A stretch of DNA of 39,066 nt from Candidatus Woesearchaeota archaeon. Lineage in GTDB: Archaea; Nanobdellota; Nanobdellia; SCGC-AAA011-G17; GW2011-AR17. The notes beneath the pieces are model-generated. The model did not search any database, was not told the origin of the DNA, and saw only the letters and a list, made by a program, of their open reading frames with translations. The stretch is taken from the NCBI GenBank assembly GCA_017608525.1, contig JAFCFS010000007.1:1-39066 (forward strand). The letters run 5' to 3'. The position numbers and the translations under genes are program-made. Positions 1-9,594 of this stretch are shown here, one piece after another (positions within the stretch are counted from its first letter, which is position 1; each line of letters begins with the position of its first letter).

Positions 1-1685
1 AATAAAAATTCTCCATCGACAAAACAATCGAGAGTTAAGCCTTTTCTTCCAACCCTAAACACGATGTTGTTGCCCCTTTCTTTGATTTCAAATTCGACAT
101 TTTTTTGCTCCGCTCTTTTGCTAGTAACAGGTCTTACCTCCAACTTAACACCTATTTTCTTTTCAATAGATGCTATTCTTTTTCCTGCCCTTCCAATCAA
201 TTTAGGAATGCTTTTCTCAGGTACATAGACAATAGCTGAATTTTCTCCTGTCATCACTGCTTCTGCCGCACCAACATATTTTAACATTTCCCTTTCTATT
301 TGTTTTGCAGCCAAAATTCTAGCTGCCGAAATCATGCTGGGTGATGCTTTAACAGGGATTACAACAGTTTCCTCACCATAGGAATAAATTTCAAATTCCA
401 ATTTTTCTGTTTCAAAATCCCTAACTTCTACAACAGGTCTGGCAAGATCAGCTTCGGTCATCCCAGTTGGAACCTTAACAACCATCCTCAAATCAAGAAC
501 CTTCCATACTTTACCATTTTTAATAAATATTACAGTATCTATTATTTGGGGAATTACACCAAGCTCTATTCTTCCAATAAATCTTTGAATTGCGTCTATT
601 GGATTAGTTGCATGAACAACTCCTATGAAGCCTATTCCCGCAAGCCTTAAATCGCTGAATAATTCAAAATCATCTGTATTTCTCATTTCGTCAAAAATTG
701 CATAATCTGGTCTTGAAAGGAGGAGAATATCGTGTATTTCTTGCGGCGTAGCATGGCTTATCGCATATTGGGTGATCTCAGCTCCTAAAACTAAATCCCT
801 AGGTGCTTCAACTGTTTTAACAACCTTTCTTTTTGAAGCATAAAATTCAGCAAGGCTCTGTGCAAATGTGGTTTTTCCATGTCCGGGTGCACCTGCTATC
901 AATATTCCTTCAGCTTGCTCACTCAGTCTTCTTTTCAATTTTTCACTTAATCTATAGTCCTCAAGTTTTAATCTCTTAACAGGCTTAACTGCAGTAATTT
1001 CCCAACCGTCAGACAATGGAGGTCTTGTTATAACAATCCTATAATTCCCAAACTGAACAATTGTACTTCCTTCTCTTTCTATTTCTATAAATGCATTCTT
1101 AACCATTTTTGTTTTTTCAATAATCTCAACTGAAAATTTTTTTATGTCTTCCTGAGTTAATATTTTCTCACCGACTTCAACAAATTCCCATCTTCCAGGG
1201 AAGCCCTTCTTTCCAAATGGCCTAAGTCCTTCTTTAAGATGTATGCTCATTATATCTTCATCGAAAAATTTCTCAATTGAAAGTTTCTTGAGTTCAATAG
1301 AAGGTCTAACAAATATAACATTAATTCCTTTAGCTTTAGCAACTTCATTTTGAACTTCGTTTGATGTGATTAGAGTACAATCTTCATCGTAAGCTAAATC
1401 TATAATTAGATTGTCTACCCCTTCCAAATCTAACTTTTCTAATTCGCTTGGTGTTGGCCGCTTTCCAGAGAAAATAATATTGCCATGCTTCCTTAACTTT
1501 TTAATCTCTTCCAAACCAATAAATCCCGTAGATTTTCCCTTTGATGCTTCCTTCCTTAAACAGCTTACAAGAGCTTCGTGTATTACAATTGTATCAACGA
1601 CAATCTCTCCTCTATCTATTTTTTTTGAAAGTACGCCTTCAACCAGTGCCGATACATCGGGAATTATTCTTTCGTATGTTTCCAT
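1..1685 (-). CDS. PINc/VapC-KH domain ATPase (archaeal PilT-like family), C-terminus off the left edge
   Basis: Open minus-strand frame from ATG at 1685 to the window edge (METYERIIPDVSALVEGVLSKKIDRGEIVVDTIVIHEALVS...), absent from the ORF track because it has no stop in the window. N-terminal PIN-like segment, Walker A GAPGHGKTTFAQS near 880-905. Confidence 0.85.
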   Translation of the reverse strand, partial: METYERIIPDVSALVEGVLSKKIDRGEIVVDTIVIHEALVSCLRKEASKGKSTGFIGLEEIKKLRKHGNIIFSGKRPTPSELEKLDLEGVDNLIIDLAYDEDCTLITSNEVQNEVAKAKGINVIFVRPSIELKKLSIEKFFDEDIMSIHLKEGLRPFGKKGFPGRWEFVEVGEKILTQEDIKKFSVEIIEKTKMVKNAFIEIEREGSTIVQFGNYRIVITRPPLSDGWEITAVKPVKRLKLEDYRLSEKLKRRLSEQAEGILIAGAPGHGKTTFAQSLAEFYASKRKVVKTVEAPRDLVLGAEITQYAISHATPQEIHDILLLSRPDYAIFDEMRNTDDFELFSDLRLAGIGFIGVVHATNPIDAIQRFIGRIELGVIPQIIDTVIFIKNGKVWKVLDLRMVVKVPTGMTEADLARPVVEVRDFETEKLEFEIYSYGEETVVIPVKASPSMISAARILAAKQIEREMLKYVGAAEAVMTGENSAIVYVPEKSIPKLIGRAGKRIASIEKKIGVKLEVRPVTSKRAEQKNVEFEIKERGNNIVFRVGRKGLTLDCFVDGEFL

Positions 1686-1686
1686 T

Positions 1687-2403
1687 TTATATTCTCCTTG
1701 CAAAAACGATAAATGCGCTATGCCCTATTATTTTATTTTTTGGTCTGACTTTCTTTTCTTCAACAAACCACCCCCTTTCTAAAATTTCTAAAACTTTTGT
1801 AACGATAAAATTTCTTCTCTTTGCATACTCTACCAATTTCATCACCTGAACTATTGTGGGCAAATAACATACAAGAAATGCTCCACTCTTTAAAGCTTTT
1901 TGAGCATGGTCCAAAACTTTCCAAGGTTCGGGTAAATCCAAAACAACCAAGTCAACATTTTTTTCATCAATTCCTTCTTCTATATTCTTATTTTTTATTT
2001 TCACATTTTTCGCATTGAATAACTTAATGTTCTCCCTTGCAATTTTTATGTAATGTTTGTTAACTTCATAACTTACAACTTTTTTTACAAATCTAGCAAG
2101 AGATATTGCCAGAAATCCACACCCTGTTCCTGCATCAACAACAATTGAATTTTTATCTATACTTGAATAATAAATTATAATTGCAATATCTTTCGGCATA
2201 GGTATTTGTGGTCCCCTCTTTATTTTTTTAATCAAATCGATGAATTTAGGCTCAACTACATAAAACTTTTTTCCAAGGTGTGTCTCTACAATTTTTTTAT
2301 TTTTGATATCTTTTTCTTTAACATAACCGAACTGTGTATGAAAATCTCCTCTCTCCCAAAAAAATTTTTTTCCTCTTTCATCAATTAAAACTTTCTTTAC
2401 CAT
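1687..2403 (-). CDS. tRNA (adenine-N1)-methyltransferase, TrmI/Gcd14-like
   Basis: N-terminal RGDFHTQFGYV region, GPQIPMPKDIAIIIYYSSI, SAM motif VVDAGTGCGFLAISLAR, motif VLDLPEPWKVLDHA. Confidence 0.85.
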   Translation of the reverse strand: MVKKVLIDERGKKFFWERGDFHTQFGYVKEKDIKNKKIVETHLGKKFYVVEPKFIDLIKKIKRGPQIPMPKDIAIIIYYSSIDKNSIVVDAGTGCGFLAISLARFVKKVVSYEVNKHYIKIARENIKLFNAKNVKIKNKNIEEGIDEKNVDLVVLDLPEPWKVLDHAQKALKSGAFLVCYLPTIVQVMKLVEYAKRRNFIVTKVLEILERGWFVEEKKVRPKNKIIGHSAFIVFARRI

Positions 2404-2987
2404 TTTATTACTCCATAATATTCAGCTATATCAGGATTTTTTATTATTTTAAAAACCTCTTTTAACCCGTATTTTTTATAAATTTTGCTGAAGAATTTAT
2501 AACCAAGTACATAGGACTCTAAAATATTTTCAACTTCAATCTCCTTTGAGCCGCTCTGTAAAAATTTAGTTAAAATTATTGATGGATAATACAAAACTTT
2601 TTCACATAATACAATAGCTTTTTCTTTCTTTTTTTTGAATATCTCTGCAGTTAAAAATCTTGCAGAACCCTCATTGATTATTTCATATTTTTTATTGTAT
2701 AATTTGTAAGCTTGATTAACTTTTAGATTTGCTATATGGACACATTCATGGATTAAATAATTCTCGTATTTCGTTGGGCATTTTTTTACAATTTCAATAT
2801 CTCTAACAAAAATTGTATCCGGAAATAAGGGGCTAACATAAGTAAATGGGCCAAACAAAGTAGGGAATGGTGAATCAGTTGCACTTTTTACTTCCACCCT
2901 TTTCCTTCCTAGCTTTTCATCGATGAAAGTTTCATATAAATTGAATACTTTCTCTGCAAGCTCATTAACATAGTCTTCCAGTTCCAT
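2397..2987 (-). CDS. Putative zinc metalloprotease-like protein (HEXXH)
   Basis: YLIHECVHIANLK HEXXH motif; intact ORF between neighbours. Confidence 0.55.
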   Translation of the reverse strand: MELEDYVNELAEKVFNLYETFIDEKLGRKRVEVKSATDSPFPTLFGPFTYVSPLFPDTIFVRDIEIVKKCPTKYENYLIHECVHIANLKVNQAYKLYNKKYEIINEGSARFLTAEIFKKKKEKAIVLCEKVLYYPSIILTKFLQSGSKEIEVENILESYVLGYKFFSKIYKKYGLKEVFKIIKNPDIAEYYGVIKW

Positions 2988-3013
2988 TTTTAAAAGAAAT
3001 TAATTATCATTTT

Positions 3014-3667
3014 TTAAAATGTTTCGTATTTTTTAACAAGTTTAGAAATTATTTGGTCAAATTGATCGGAGGAATCAACATAAATCAACTTTGCATCTGA
3101 TTTTTTAATATAGCTTTCTATTTCATAACCAAGTCCTTTTTTAATAAATGGCCTATAAGCCAAAATAAATAGAGGCATTTTTGAACCTGCCCTAACCTCC
3201 TTGTGTATTTTTTCTCTTTTTACCCCAACATATGGTTTTTTACCGGCAAGTATTTTATAAATGTAAAGCCCATCTAAGAGTTCACTTAAAGAACCCAAAC
3301 TTAAACCTAAAAGCAAAACAACGTCGCCAAACAGTGCTATTGTCATGTGTTGCTTATACCAATCGCCAGTGTTAAAAAATTTGTACATTACTTTTTTGTC
3401 CATGTAATCTTTTAAATGCTTAATTCCAAAAACTTTATCGTTAAACGGAACAAGGCCGTAAATGATACTTTCTTTGTTTAATTCTTTACATTTTTTTGCA
3501 ATTTCGTAAGGAAGACCTTTTGCAGGTAACAATACCAACTCTACCTTTTTTCTAGATAAAATACTAGCAATCCTGTCAATTTCCTCTTTAAATCTTTTCT
3601 TTCCAATTTTCAGTAATCTAAAATAGTGGTACTCTATATTTCCAGGGCCAAGAAGGCAGATTCTCAT
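3014..3667 (-). CDS. Conserved hypothetical protein, Rossmann/LOG-like fold possible
   Basis: MRICLLGPGNIEYHYFRLL start; alternating hydrophobic strands and a GLSLGSLSELLDGLYIYKILAGKKPYVG segment. Confidence 0.4.
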   Translation of the reverse strand: MRICLLGPGNIEYHYFRLLKIGKKRFKEEIDRIASILSRKKVELVLLPAKGLPYEIAKKCKELNKESIIYGLVPFNDKVFGIKHLKDYMDKKVMYKFFNTGDWYKQHMTIALFGDVVLLLGLSLGSLSELLDGLYIYKILAGKKPYVGVKREKIHKEVRAGSKMPLFILAYRPFIKKGLGYEIESYIKKSDAKLIYVDSSDQFDQIISKLVKKYETF

Positions 3668-3734
3668 GTACTTTATAGATACTCTTATTTTTAAAAAATT
3701 TTTGTAGAGAAATTTTATATAGGATTTTTTCTTA

Positions 3735-4370
3735 TTGTTGTTTATGATTTTAAATTTTGAAGATACAAAAAGGCTAATTGAAAGTTACAATATCAAATTC
3801 TGCAAAACGGAATTTGCAAAAGATAAAAAGGGAATTATACATGCAGCAAAGAAAATTGGGTTCCCAGTTGTTTTAAAAATTGTTTCACAGAAAATAGTAC
3901 ATAAGACAGATTTTGGCGGTGTGAAACTGAACCTAAAAAACGAAAATGAATTAATCGAGGCGTATAATGAAATTTTGAAAAGTATAAGCAAAAGGCTAAT
4001 TGACGGATTTTTGGTGCAAAAGATGCTAGAGGGAGTGGAATTAATAATAGGTGCAAAGCAAGATGAACAATTTGGGCCTATAGTTTTGTTTGGTGCAGGG
4101 GGTATTTTTGTAGAATTAATTAAAGATTTCTCCATAAGGATTGCTCCAATAAATAAGAATGAAGCAATGAAAATGATTAAAGAAATTAAATCCTACCCTA
4201 TTTTAAGGGGTGCAAGAAAGGGGATTTATGTTGATATTGAAAAATTGGCTAAGATAATATCAAGTGTTTCAAAGCTTATTTGCGAGAATGAAATTAGAGA
4301 GCTTGATTTGAATCCCATAATTGCTAACGGAGAAAATATTGTTGTTGTAGATGCAAGGGTGATAGTATGA
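3735..4370 (+). CDS. acdB: ADP-forming acetyl-CoA/acyl-CoA synthetase beta subunit (ATP-grasp)
   Basis: KKIGFPVVLKIVSQKIVHKTDFGGVKLNL, GAKQDEQFGPIVLFGAGGIFVELIKD, ELDLNPIIANG; overlaps the alpha subunit start (ATGA). Confidence 0.9.
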   Translation: MLFMILNFEDTKRLIESYNIKFCKTEFAKDKKGIIHAAKKIGFPVVLKIVSQKIVHKTDFGGVKLNLKNENELIEAYNEILKSISKRLIDGFLVQKMLEGVELIIGAKQDEQFGPIVLFGAGGIFVELIKDFSIRIAPINKNEAMKMIKEIKSYPILRGARKGIYVDIEKLAKIISSVSKLICENEIRELDLNPIIANGENIVVVDARVIV

Positions 4371-5749
4371 ATCTTGAAAAATTATTTAATCCAAAAAGCA
4401 TTGCAGTCATTGGTGCATCGAGAGATAAAAAATCTGTGGGCTATGGCATTCTAAAAAATCTTAAATGCGGTGGATTTTTCAAATGTAGATTCAATAGACC
4501 ATTTAGAGGAAAAATATTTGCAGTTAATCCAAATGCGAAAAAGATTTTGGGATTTCAATGCTATGGTAAAGTTACAGATATTCCTTTTGATGTTGATCTT
4601 GCAATTATATGTGTTCCATCAAAAATCGTAAAAAAGGTTGCTTATGATTGTGTGGAAAAAGAAGTGGGCTCGGTAATTATAATTTCTGCAGGATTCTCAG
4701 AAACTGGAAAGGCTGGAAGAGAATTAGAGGAAGAGATTATTTCGCTTTTTAAAAAGAAAAAAATACCTGTTTTGGGGCCAAATTGTTTGGGTTTGATTAG
4801 ACCATCATCAAATCTAAATGCCACTTTTTCAAGAACAATGCCGCCAAAAGGACATGTAAGCTTTATAACACAATCAGGTGCATTGGCAGACAGCGTTATA
4901 GATTGGGCTATTGTTAACGATTATGGATTTAGCAACATAGTTAGTTGTGGAAATCAAGCTTATATAGAGATACACCACTTAGTTCAATGGGCAGCAAAAG
5001 ATAAAGAAACTAAAGCAATAGCACTCTACATAGAGAGTTTAAAAGATGGAAGGAAATTTGTCGAGTGTGTTAAAAAGATTAATAAGCCGATTGTTGTACT
5101 AAAAGCTGGTAAAACCTTTACTGGAAAAAAAGCAGTTAGTTCTCATACAGGAAGTCTAGCAGGAGATTATGATGTATACAAAGCTGCTTTTAAACAATTT
5201 GGAATTATTGAAGTTGAAACAATTGATGAATTATTTGACATTGCAAAAGTAGTTGCTGAACAACCGAAATGCAAAAATGAAATTGCTATAGTCACAAATG
5301 GAGGGGGATGCGGAGTTGTAGCTGCTGACCACTGTGCAAAGCTTGGTGTAAATCTTGTTGAACTAAAGGAAAAAACCATAAAAAAGCTAGACGAAAGCGG
5401 GGAAATGCATCCTGCCTATTCTAAAAGAAACCCGTTGGACTTAATTGGCGATGCTCTCCCCAAAAGGTATGAAGTTGCAATAAACACATTACTTTCAGAA
5501 GAATACATTCATGGACTAATAGTTATTCAAACCTTACAAACTATGACAGATTCTTTAGGGGATGCTAAGGTTATTGTGAAAGCAAAAAAAAGATTTAAAG
5601 AAAAGCCAATAATTTGTGCTTTTCTTGGAGGAAAATTTACTGAGAAGGGAGTTGCATACTTAAAAAGAAATAATGTTCCTGTTTATGACAATCTAAAAAA
5701 GGCTGTTATGGCTATTTCTGCACTAATTGAACTAAATAATAGAAATTAA
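4367..5749 (+). CDS. acdA: ADP-forming acetyl-CoA/acyl-CoA synthetase alpha subunit
   Basis: FNPKSIAVIGASRDKKSVGYGILKNL, VLGPNCLGLI, FITQSGALADSVIDWA, KAVSSHTGSLAGDYDVYKAAFKQFG. Confidence 0.92.
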   Translation: MNLEKLFNPKSIAVIGASRDKKSVGYGILKNLKCGGFFKCRFNRPFRGKIFAVNPNAKKILGFQCYGKVTDIPFDVDLAIICVPSKIVKKVAYDCVEKEVGSVIIISAGFSETGKAGRELEEEIISLFKKKKIPVLGPNCLGLIRPSSNLNATFSRTMPPKGHVSFITQSGALADSVIDWAIVNDYGFSNIVSCGNQAYIEIHHLVQWAAKDKETKAIALYIESLKDGRKFVECVKKINKPIVVLKAGKTFTGKKAVSSHTGSLAGDYDVYKAAFKQFGIIEVETIDELFDIAKVVAEQPKCKNEIAIVTNGGGCGVVAADHCAKLGVNLVELKEKTIKKLDESGEMHPAYSKRNPLDLIGDALPKRYEVAINTLLSEEYIHGLIVIQTLQTMTDSLGDAKVIVKAKKRFKEKPIICAFLGGKFTEKGVAYLKRNNVPVYDNLKKAVMAISALIELNNRN

Positions 5750-6612
5750 ATCATCGATAACCAACTCTTTGGCTTTTCAAAATTAAATTTTTTAGGAGCA
5801 TCACCAACAATTTTTATTTCTCTCTTGCCCAACAATTTTTGTGCGAGTTCTAAATAATAAATTTTTTTCGGATCAAAGCCCATCAATTTTGAACAAAAAA
5901 TATCTACTGCAATAATATCTTCAGACGCCATAAAGAAATCTGTTTTTACAGGATTTCCTCCAACTTCGCATTTTTCCATCCCATAGGTTCCATCAATGAT
6001 TGTAAGATTTATTTTTTTAACCCTCAATAAATCTATAAGCCTTCTTTCGAACAATCTTTTTGCATATCTATCTTCAGTTAAACCAAGTGTATATTCTTTG
6101 TGTATTAAATATTTATTCCATCCTGTTTTTGGTTCTGGCTCCATTACACCCATCAAATTTTTAATTCCTAAGGTTGTTCCGGCTAAAGAATGACATTTTG
6201 GGACTGGGATATTGATTACGTATTTCGCATCAAGAAAAGTTTTGGCGATTTTGATTTTTTTCCACTCGAGCGCATTTTTGATCCTAACCTCTACAAATTT
6301 ATCTTCATTTAAATCGATTAATTCAACACCCAATTTATTATACAAGGAATTTTTAAACGCATCTTTTGTACTTTCGCCACCGCTTCCCTCTGCCACATAA
6401 GCAGTTTTTCCCTGTTCTTCCAACCATCTAATTATGGCTTTCAAAGTATTGACATTTGTTGCAACCCCGCTCCCTGGTTTTCCACCAATTGTAAGGTTTG
6501 GTTTTAGCAACACTTTTTTCGGTTTGATTTTCAAATTTAACAATTCGAGGCATTTAAAAATAGTTTTCTCTATGTCTTGCTTTATTCTTTTGTAAGAAAC
6601 TATTGCTTCCAT
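5746..6612 (-). CDS. DUF362 domain protein
   Basis: KKVLLKPNLTIGGKPGSGVATNVNTLKAIIRWL, YVINIPVPKCHSLAGTTLGIKNLMGV, DGTYGMEKC. Confidence 0.8.
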   Translation of the reverse strand: MEAIVSYKRIKQDIEKTIFKCLELLNLKIKPKKVLLKPNLTIGGKPGSGVATNVNTLKAIIRWLEEQGKTAYVAEGSGGESTKDAFKNSLYNKLGVELIDLNEDKFVEVRIKNALEWKKIKIAKTFLDAKYVINIPVPKCHSLAGTTLGIKNLMGVMEPEPKTGWNKYLIHKEYTLGLTEDRYAKRLFERRLIDLLRVKKINLTIIDGTYGMEKCEVGGNPVKTDFFMASEDIIAVDIFCSKLMGFDPKKIYYLELAQKLLGKREIKIVGDAPKKFNFEKPKSWLSMI

Positions 6613-6701
6613 AACTGGTTAAGTGTAGAACAAATTTTTAATTTTTACGAACAAATTTTAACTCAAAAAATTTATAAAAAAGTTTTAAAAATAATTAATT
6701 T

Positions 6702-7079
6702 ATGAGCAAAACAATTCCGAAAAAAGAATTCGAAAAAAGAGCAAGAGCATTGGGTGCAATAAATTTTAGAAAAGAAGGACGGGACTGGAAACTTACATTT
6801 TATGGTGTTGATATAACATACATGGTAACTCACGGGAAAAGGAAAAAAGGCAATGAAGTTCCAATTGGCGGACCTTCAGGAATTGACCATGTTGCAAATG
6901 AAATGGCAAAGATAGCTAAATGGTATAGTCTACCTTATCCAGATGATCCACAATATTTTAAAAAAGTTTTAAAAGGTTATGAAAAATTGCCGAAAAGAAA
7001 AACAAGCCTGGACGATTTATTACTTATTTCTGTGCTTTCCTTTATTGCCTATTTGCTTTTGATTAATTTGATACTTTAG
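6702..7079 (+). CDS. Small conserved hypothetical protein with C-terminal transmembrane helix
   Basis: Intact ORF behind an AT-rich promoter-like stretch (aaatttataaaaaagtttt); C-terminal SVLSFIAYLLLINLIL. Confidence 0.55.
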   Translation: MSKTIPKKEFEKRARALGAINFRKEGRDWKLTFYGVDITYMVTHGKRKKGNEVPIGGPSGIDHVANEMAKIAKWYSLPYPDDPQYFKKVLKGYEKLPKRKTSLDDLLLISVLSFIAYLLLINLIL

Positions 7080-7641
7080 GTAAAACAATTTCTCCTTCTT
7101 TTTTGTTTCCGAACTTTGATGTTTTACCAAGCAATTCAAGTCTTGCAACATAGGCTGCAGTTATCGCATCTAATTCATGGTGTGTTATTTTTTTATCAAA
7201 TTTTATACCTAGATTTTTTAGTCCATTAATTAAACCATCTTTATTCTTTTTTCTAGGTATTTTTAAGATATCTTGTGCTCCCCCCGGATATGTTTCCAAA
7301 ACTCTAAAACCAATTTTTTCAAGCTTTTTCTTTAATAGGATTCCCCCTTTTGTAAGACTTTCCATGCTTTTGATTAAAGGAGGATACGCTCTTATACCAA
7401 TTTTTCTCAATTGTATTTCAGCACTTCTTAACTTCCCATTTTTCGGCATCGAAAGAGGAGCATCTATTGCTATTAATTTCGGTTTTTCTTTTTTTATCAG
7501 GTTTATAATTTCATGATTTTGGTAGACAATAAACGTTCTTGCGGTTAAGTTAACTAAAATACAAATACCTGTTTTATTTTTTGGGTTTCCTGCCAAATCT
7601 ATTCCACATACTTTCACGTTTTTTCTTATAGATTTAAACAA
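7063..7641 (-). CDS. DUF429 family (RNase H-like fold) protein
   Basis: VCGIDLAGNPKNKTGICIL, LIAIDAPLSMP, YPPLIKSMESLTKGG, ETYPGGAQDIL, HELDAITAAYVARL. Confidence 0.75.
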   Translation of the reverse strand: MFKSIRKNVKVCGIDLAGNPKNKTGICILVNLTARTFIVYQNHEIINLIKKEKPKLIAIDAPLSMPKNGKLRSAEIQLRKIGIRAYPPLIKSMESLTKGGILLKKKLEKIGFRVLETYPGGAQDILKIPRKKNKDGLINGLKNLGIKFDKKITHHELDAITAAYVARLELLGKTSKFGNKKEGEIVLPKVSN

Positions 7642-7678
7642 ATTAAACCTTTCTATGAACTTGAAGAAAAAGATATAA

Positions 7679-8311
7679 ATGAATTTGTACTATTTTAATT
7701 TAATGAAAAAAGAAAAAATTAAAGTGGTATTGTGCTGTTTTGAGAAAATACCAAGCGATGTTATAAAAGAGGCAAAGAGCATTATAGAAAAAAAATTTAA
7801 TGCTGAAGTAAAGGTTGTCAAGGGACTTTTTCTTCCACCTACAAGGGTCAGAAAAGTTGAAGGGGTGCAGCAATTATTGGCAGATTCTTTTCTTGCACCA
7901 GTAGCTGCTCAAGCAGGAGAAGGTTATGGAATAGGGATAACAGTACAAGACATATACACACCTGATACAAATTTTGTTTTCGGATTGGCTTCACCTTTGT
8001 TGAGAAGTGCAATTGTTTCAACCTATAGATTGAAAGCAAAAGGAAGCGTACTGTTTTTAAGAAGAATTGCAAAGGAAATTGTCCACGAACTAGGACATGC
8101 TATTTACGACTTACCACATTGCAAAAATCCAAAATGTGTTATGCATTTCTCGAATAGCGTGGAAGATACAGATAAAAAATTAAATTCCTTCTGTTCCGAA
8201 TGTTTAGAAAAAATTAAAAGGGCAAAAAAAGAAAAAGAAGAATTAGAAAAGGTAAAAAACTTTTTCGAGGAGGTGAAAAGATGGGAAAAAAGGAAATACA
8301 AGACAAAATAA
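7679..8311 (+). CDS. amzA: Archaemetzincin-type zinc metalloprotease
   Basis: EIVHELGHAIYDLPHCKNPKCVMHFSNSVEDTDKKLNSFCSECLEKI: HEXXH plus HC-X4-C-X-M and a downstream CxxC; translation start uncertain (later Met at MKKEKIK possible). Confidence 0.85.
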   Translation: MNLYYFNLMKKEKIKVVLCCFEKIPSDVIKEAKSIIEKKFNAEVKVVKGLFLPPTRVRKVEGVQQLLADSFLAPVAAQAGEGYGIGITVQDIYTPDTNFVFGLASPLLRSAIVSTYRLKAKGSVLFLRRIAKEIVHELGHAIYDLPHCKNPKCVMHFSNSVEDTDKKLNSFCSECLEKIKRAKKEKEELEKVKNFFEEVKRWEKRKYKTK

Positions 8312-8436
8312 GAGATTTAATCAATTGGATAGTTATATTTGAAAACGAATATGGAATACCTAAAGAAGTAGTAGACGAATTAAGGGCGAAAATTGAAGAA
8401 ATAAGCAAGATGATCGATGAGCTAGAGATAAAGTAA
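8281..8436 (+). CDS. 51-aa small helical protein (MGKKEIQDKIRDLINWIVIFENEYGIPKEVVDELRAKIEEISKMIDELEIK)
   Basis: ATG behind strong SD-like gaggaggtg; overlaps the 3' end of the archaemetzincin gene; below the ORF track length cutoff. Confidence 0.6.
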   Translation: MGKKEIQDKIRDLINWIVIFENEYGIPKEVVDELRAKIEEISKMIDELEIK

Positions 8437-9519
8437 TTAATTGATAAATTCTTTCAGTCTCTTAATAGCTTTTAGTTTTTCAGTTTTATTTAATCTAGCT
8501 TCTTTTATGGCTTCATTTAGTATTCTTACATTTTTCTCCATAAGTTCAGTTTCAACTGGTCTCGGATAGCCGTCTTTACCACCATGAGCAAAACTAAATT
8601 TAGCAGGGTCTCTCCAATCAATCTCTGCACCATAGATAAGTTGAGAGATTAAAGCAAGAGCTCTTATGCACTTTGGTCCAAATCCCTTTAGTGCAACCAA
8701 TTCTTCATAGTTTTCTGGTTGGATTTGATAAGCTTTTTCCAATTGTTGAATAACTCTCTCACTAAAATCATTTTTAGTTAAAGAATGTTTTCTCCCCATT
8801 AGAAGCTTAGCACATCTTTCAATATGCTTTGGGCCATCCCTAACCAAATCCAAACTAATTTTTCTTCCCTCTTTACTCAAACTTGATACCATATTCAAAA
8901 CATTCTCTTCTTTTCTATTACAACATATCGCATTATGTGGTTCATTAATAAATTCGGTTACGTTTTCGGAAAGCCAATGAAACCTTCTTGCATAACCATT
9001 TTTTTCATTTAGGCCTTGCTGTATTACTGCCCATTTTCCATCTTCCGTTAATATAAAGCAATGATGGTAAAGTTGATAACCATCCTGAATTAATGAATTG
9101 TCAACTTTTGCACTTAGTCTAGAAGCATAAATAAGCTTTTCAATCTTCTTTGTAGAAATTGACAATTTTTCTCCATGTTCCATTATTTCATCAGGCGTTT
9201 TTCTGCTAAATTTTCCCTTCCCTCCTGCAATCATTATCCCAAAATTTTCTAAATTTAATGCCTTTTTTAATGCAGCACATGTTGTTATTGTCAATCCAGA
9301 ACTGTGAAAATCGAAACCTAAAACACAACCCAATGCCTGAAAGAAGAATGGGTTAGAAAGCCTCCTTAAATATTCGTCTTTTCCAAATTCATCAATTATT
9401 ATCTCAGATATAACCTTACCCAAATTAACCATTTTAGAAAAAAGCCATCTTGGGCAACTTCCATAATGTAACGGTAATTCAGCAACCCCTGTTTTTCTCA
9501 TAAATTTTAGTTTCTTCAA
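8437..9519 (-). CDS. DUF763 domain protein
   Basis: RKTGVAELPLHYGSCPRWLFSKMVNLGKVISEIIIDEFGKDEYLRRLSNPFFFQALGCVLGFDFHSSGLTTT-like start; C-terminal FSFAHGGKDGYPRPVE. Confidence 0.85.
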   Translation of the reverse strand: MKKLKFMRKTGVAELPLHYGSCPRWLFSKMVNLGKVISEIIIDEFGKDEYLRRLSNPFFFQALGCVLGFDFHSSGLTITTCAALKKALNLENFGIMIAGGKGKFSRKTPDEIMEHGEKLSISTKKIEKLIYASRLSAKVDNSLIQDGYQLYHHCFILTEDGKWAVIQQGLNEKNGYARRFHWLSENVTEFINEPHNAICCNRKEENVLNMVSSLSKEGRKISLDLVRDGPKHIERCAKLLMGRKHSLTKNDFSERVIQQLEKAYQIQPENYEELVALKGFGPKCIRALALISQLIYGAEIDWRDPAKFSFAHGGKDGYPRPVETELMEKNVRILNEAIKEARLNKTEKLKAIKRLKEFIN

Positions 9520-9594
9520 TTGATTTTTAAATTCTACGTATTTTTGTCTGTCGTGTCGATAAAGTTAAATATTAGTTTAAATTTTAGAGAATTG

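Noticed and set aside
1411-2388. Plus-strand ORFs 1411-1782, 1541-1849, 1821-2018, 2206-2388
   Set aside because: Antisense shadows of the PIN-KH ATPase and TrmI-like genes; no coherent domain content.
3785-5379. Minus-strand ORFs inside acdB/acdA
   Set aside because: Fully antisense to well-supported genes.
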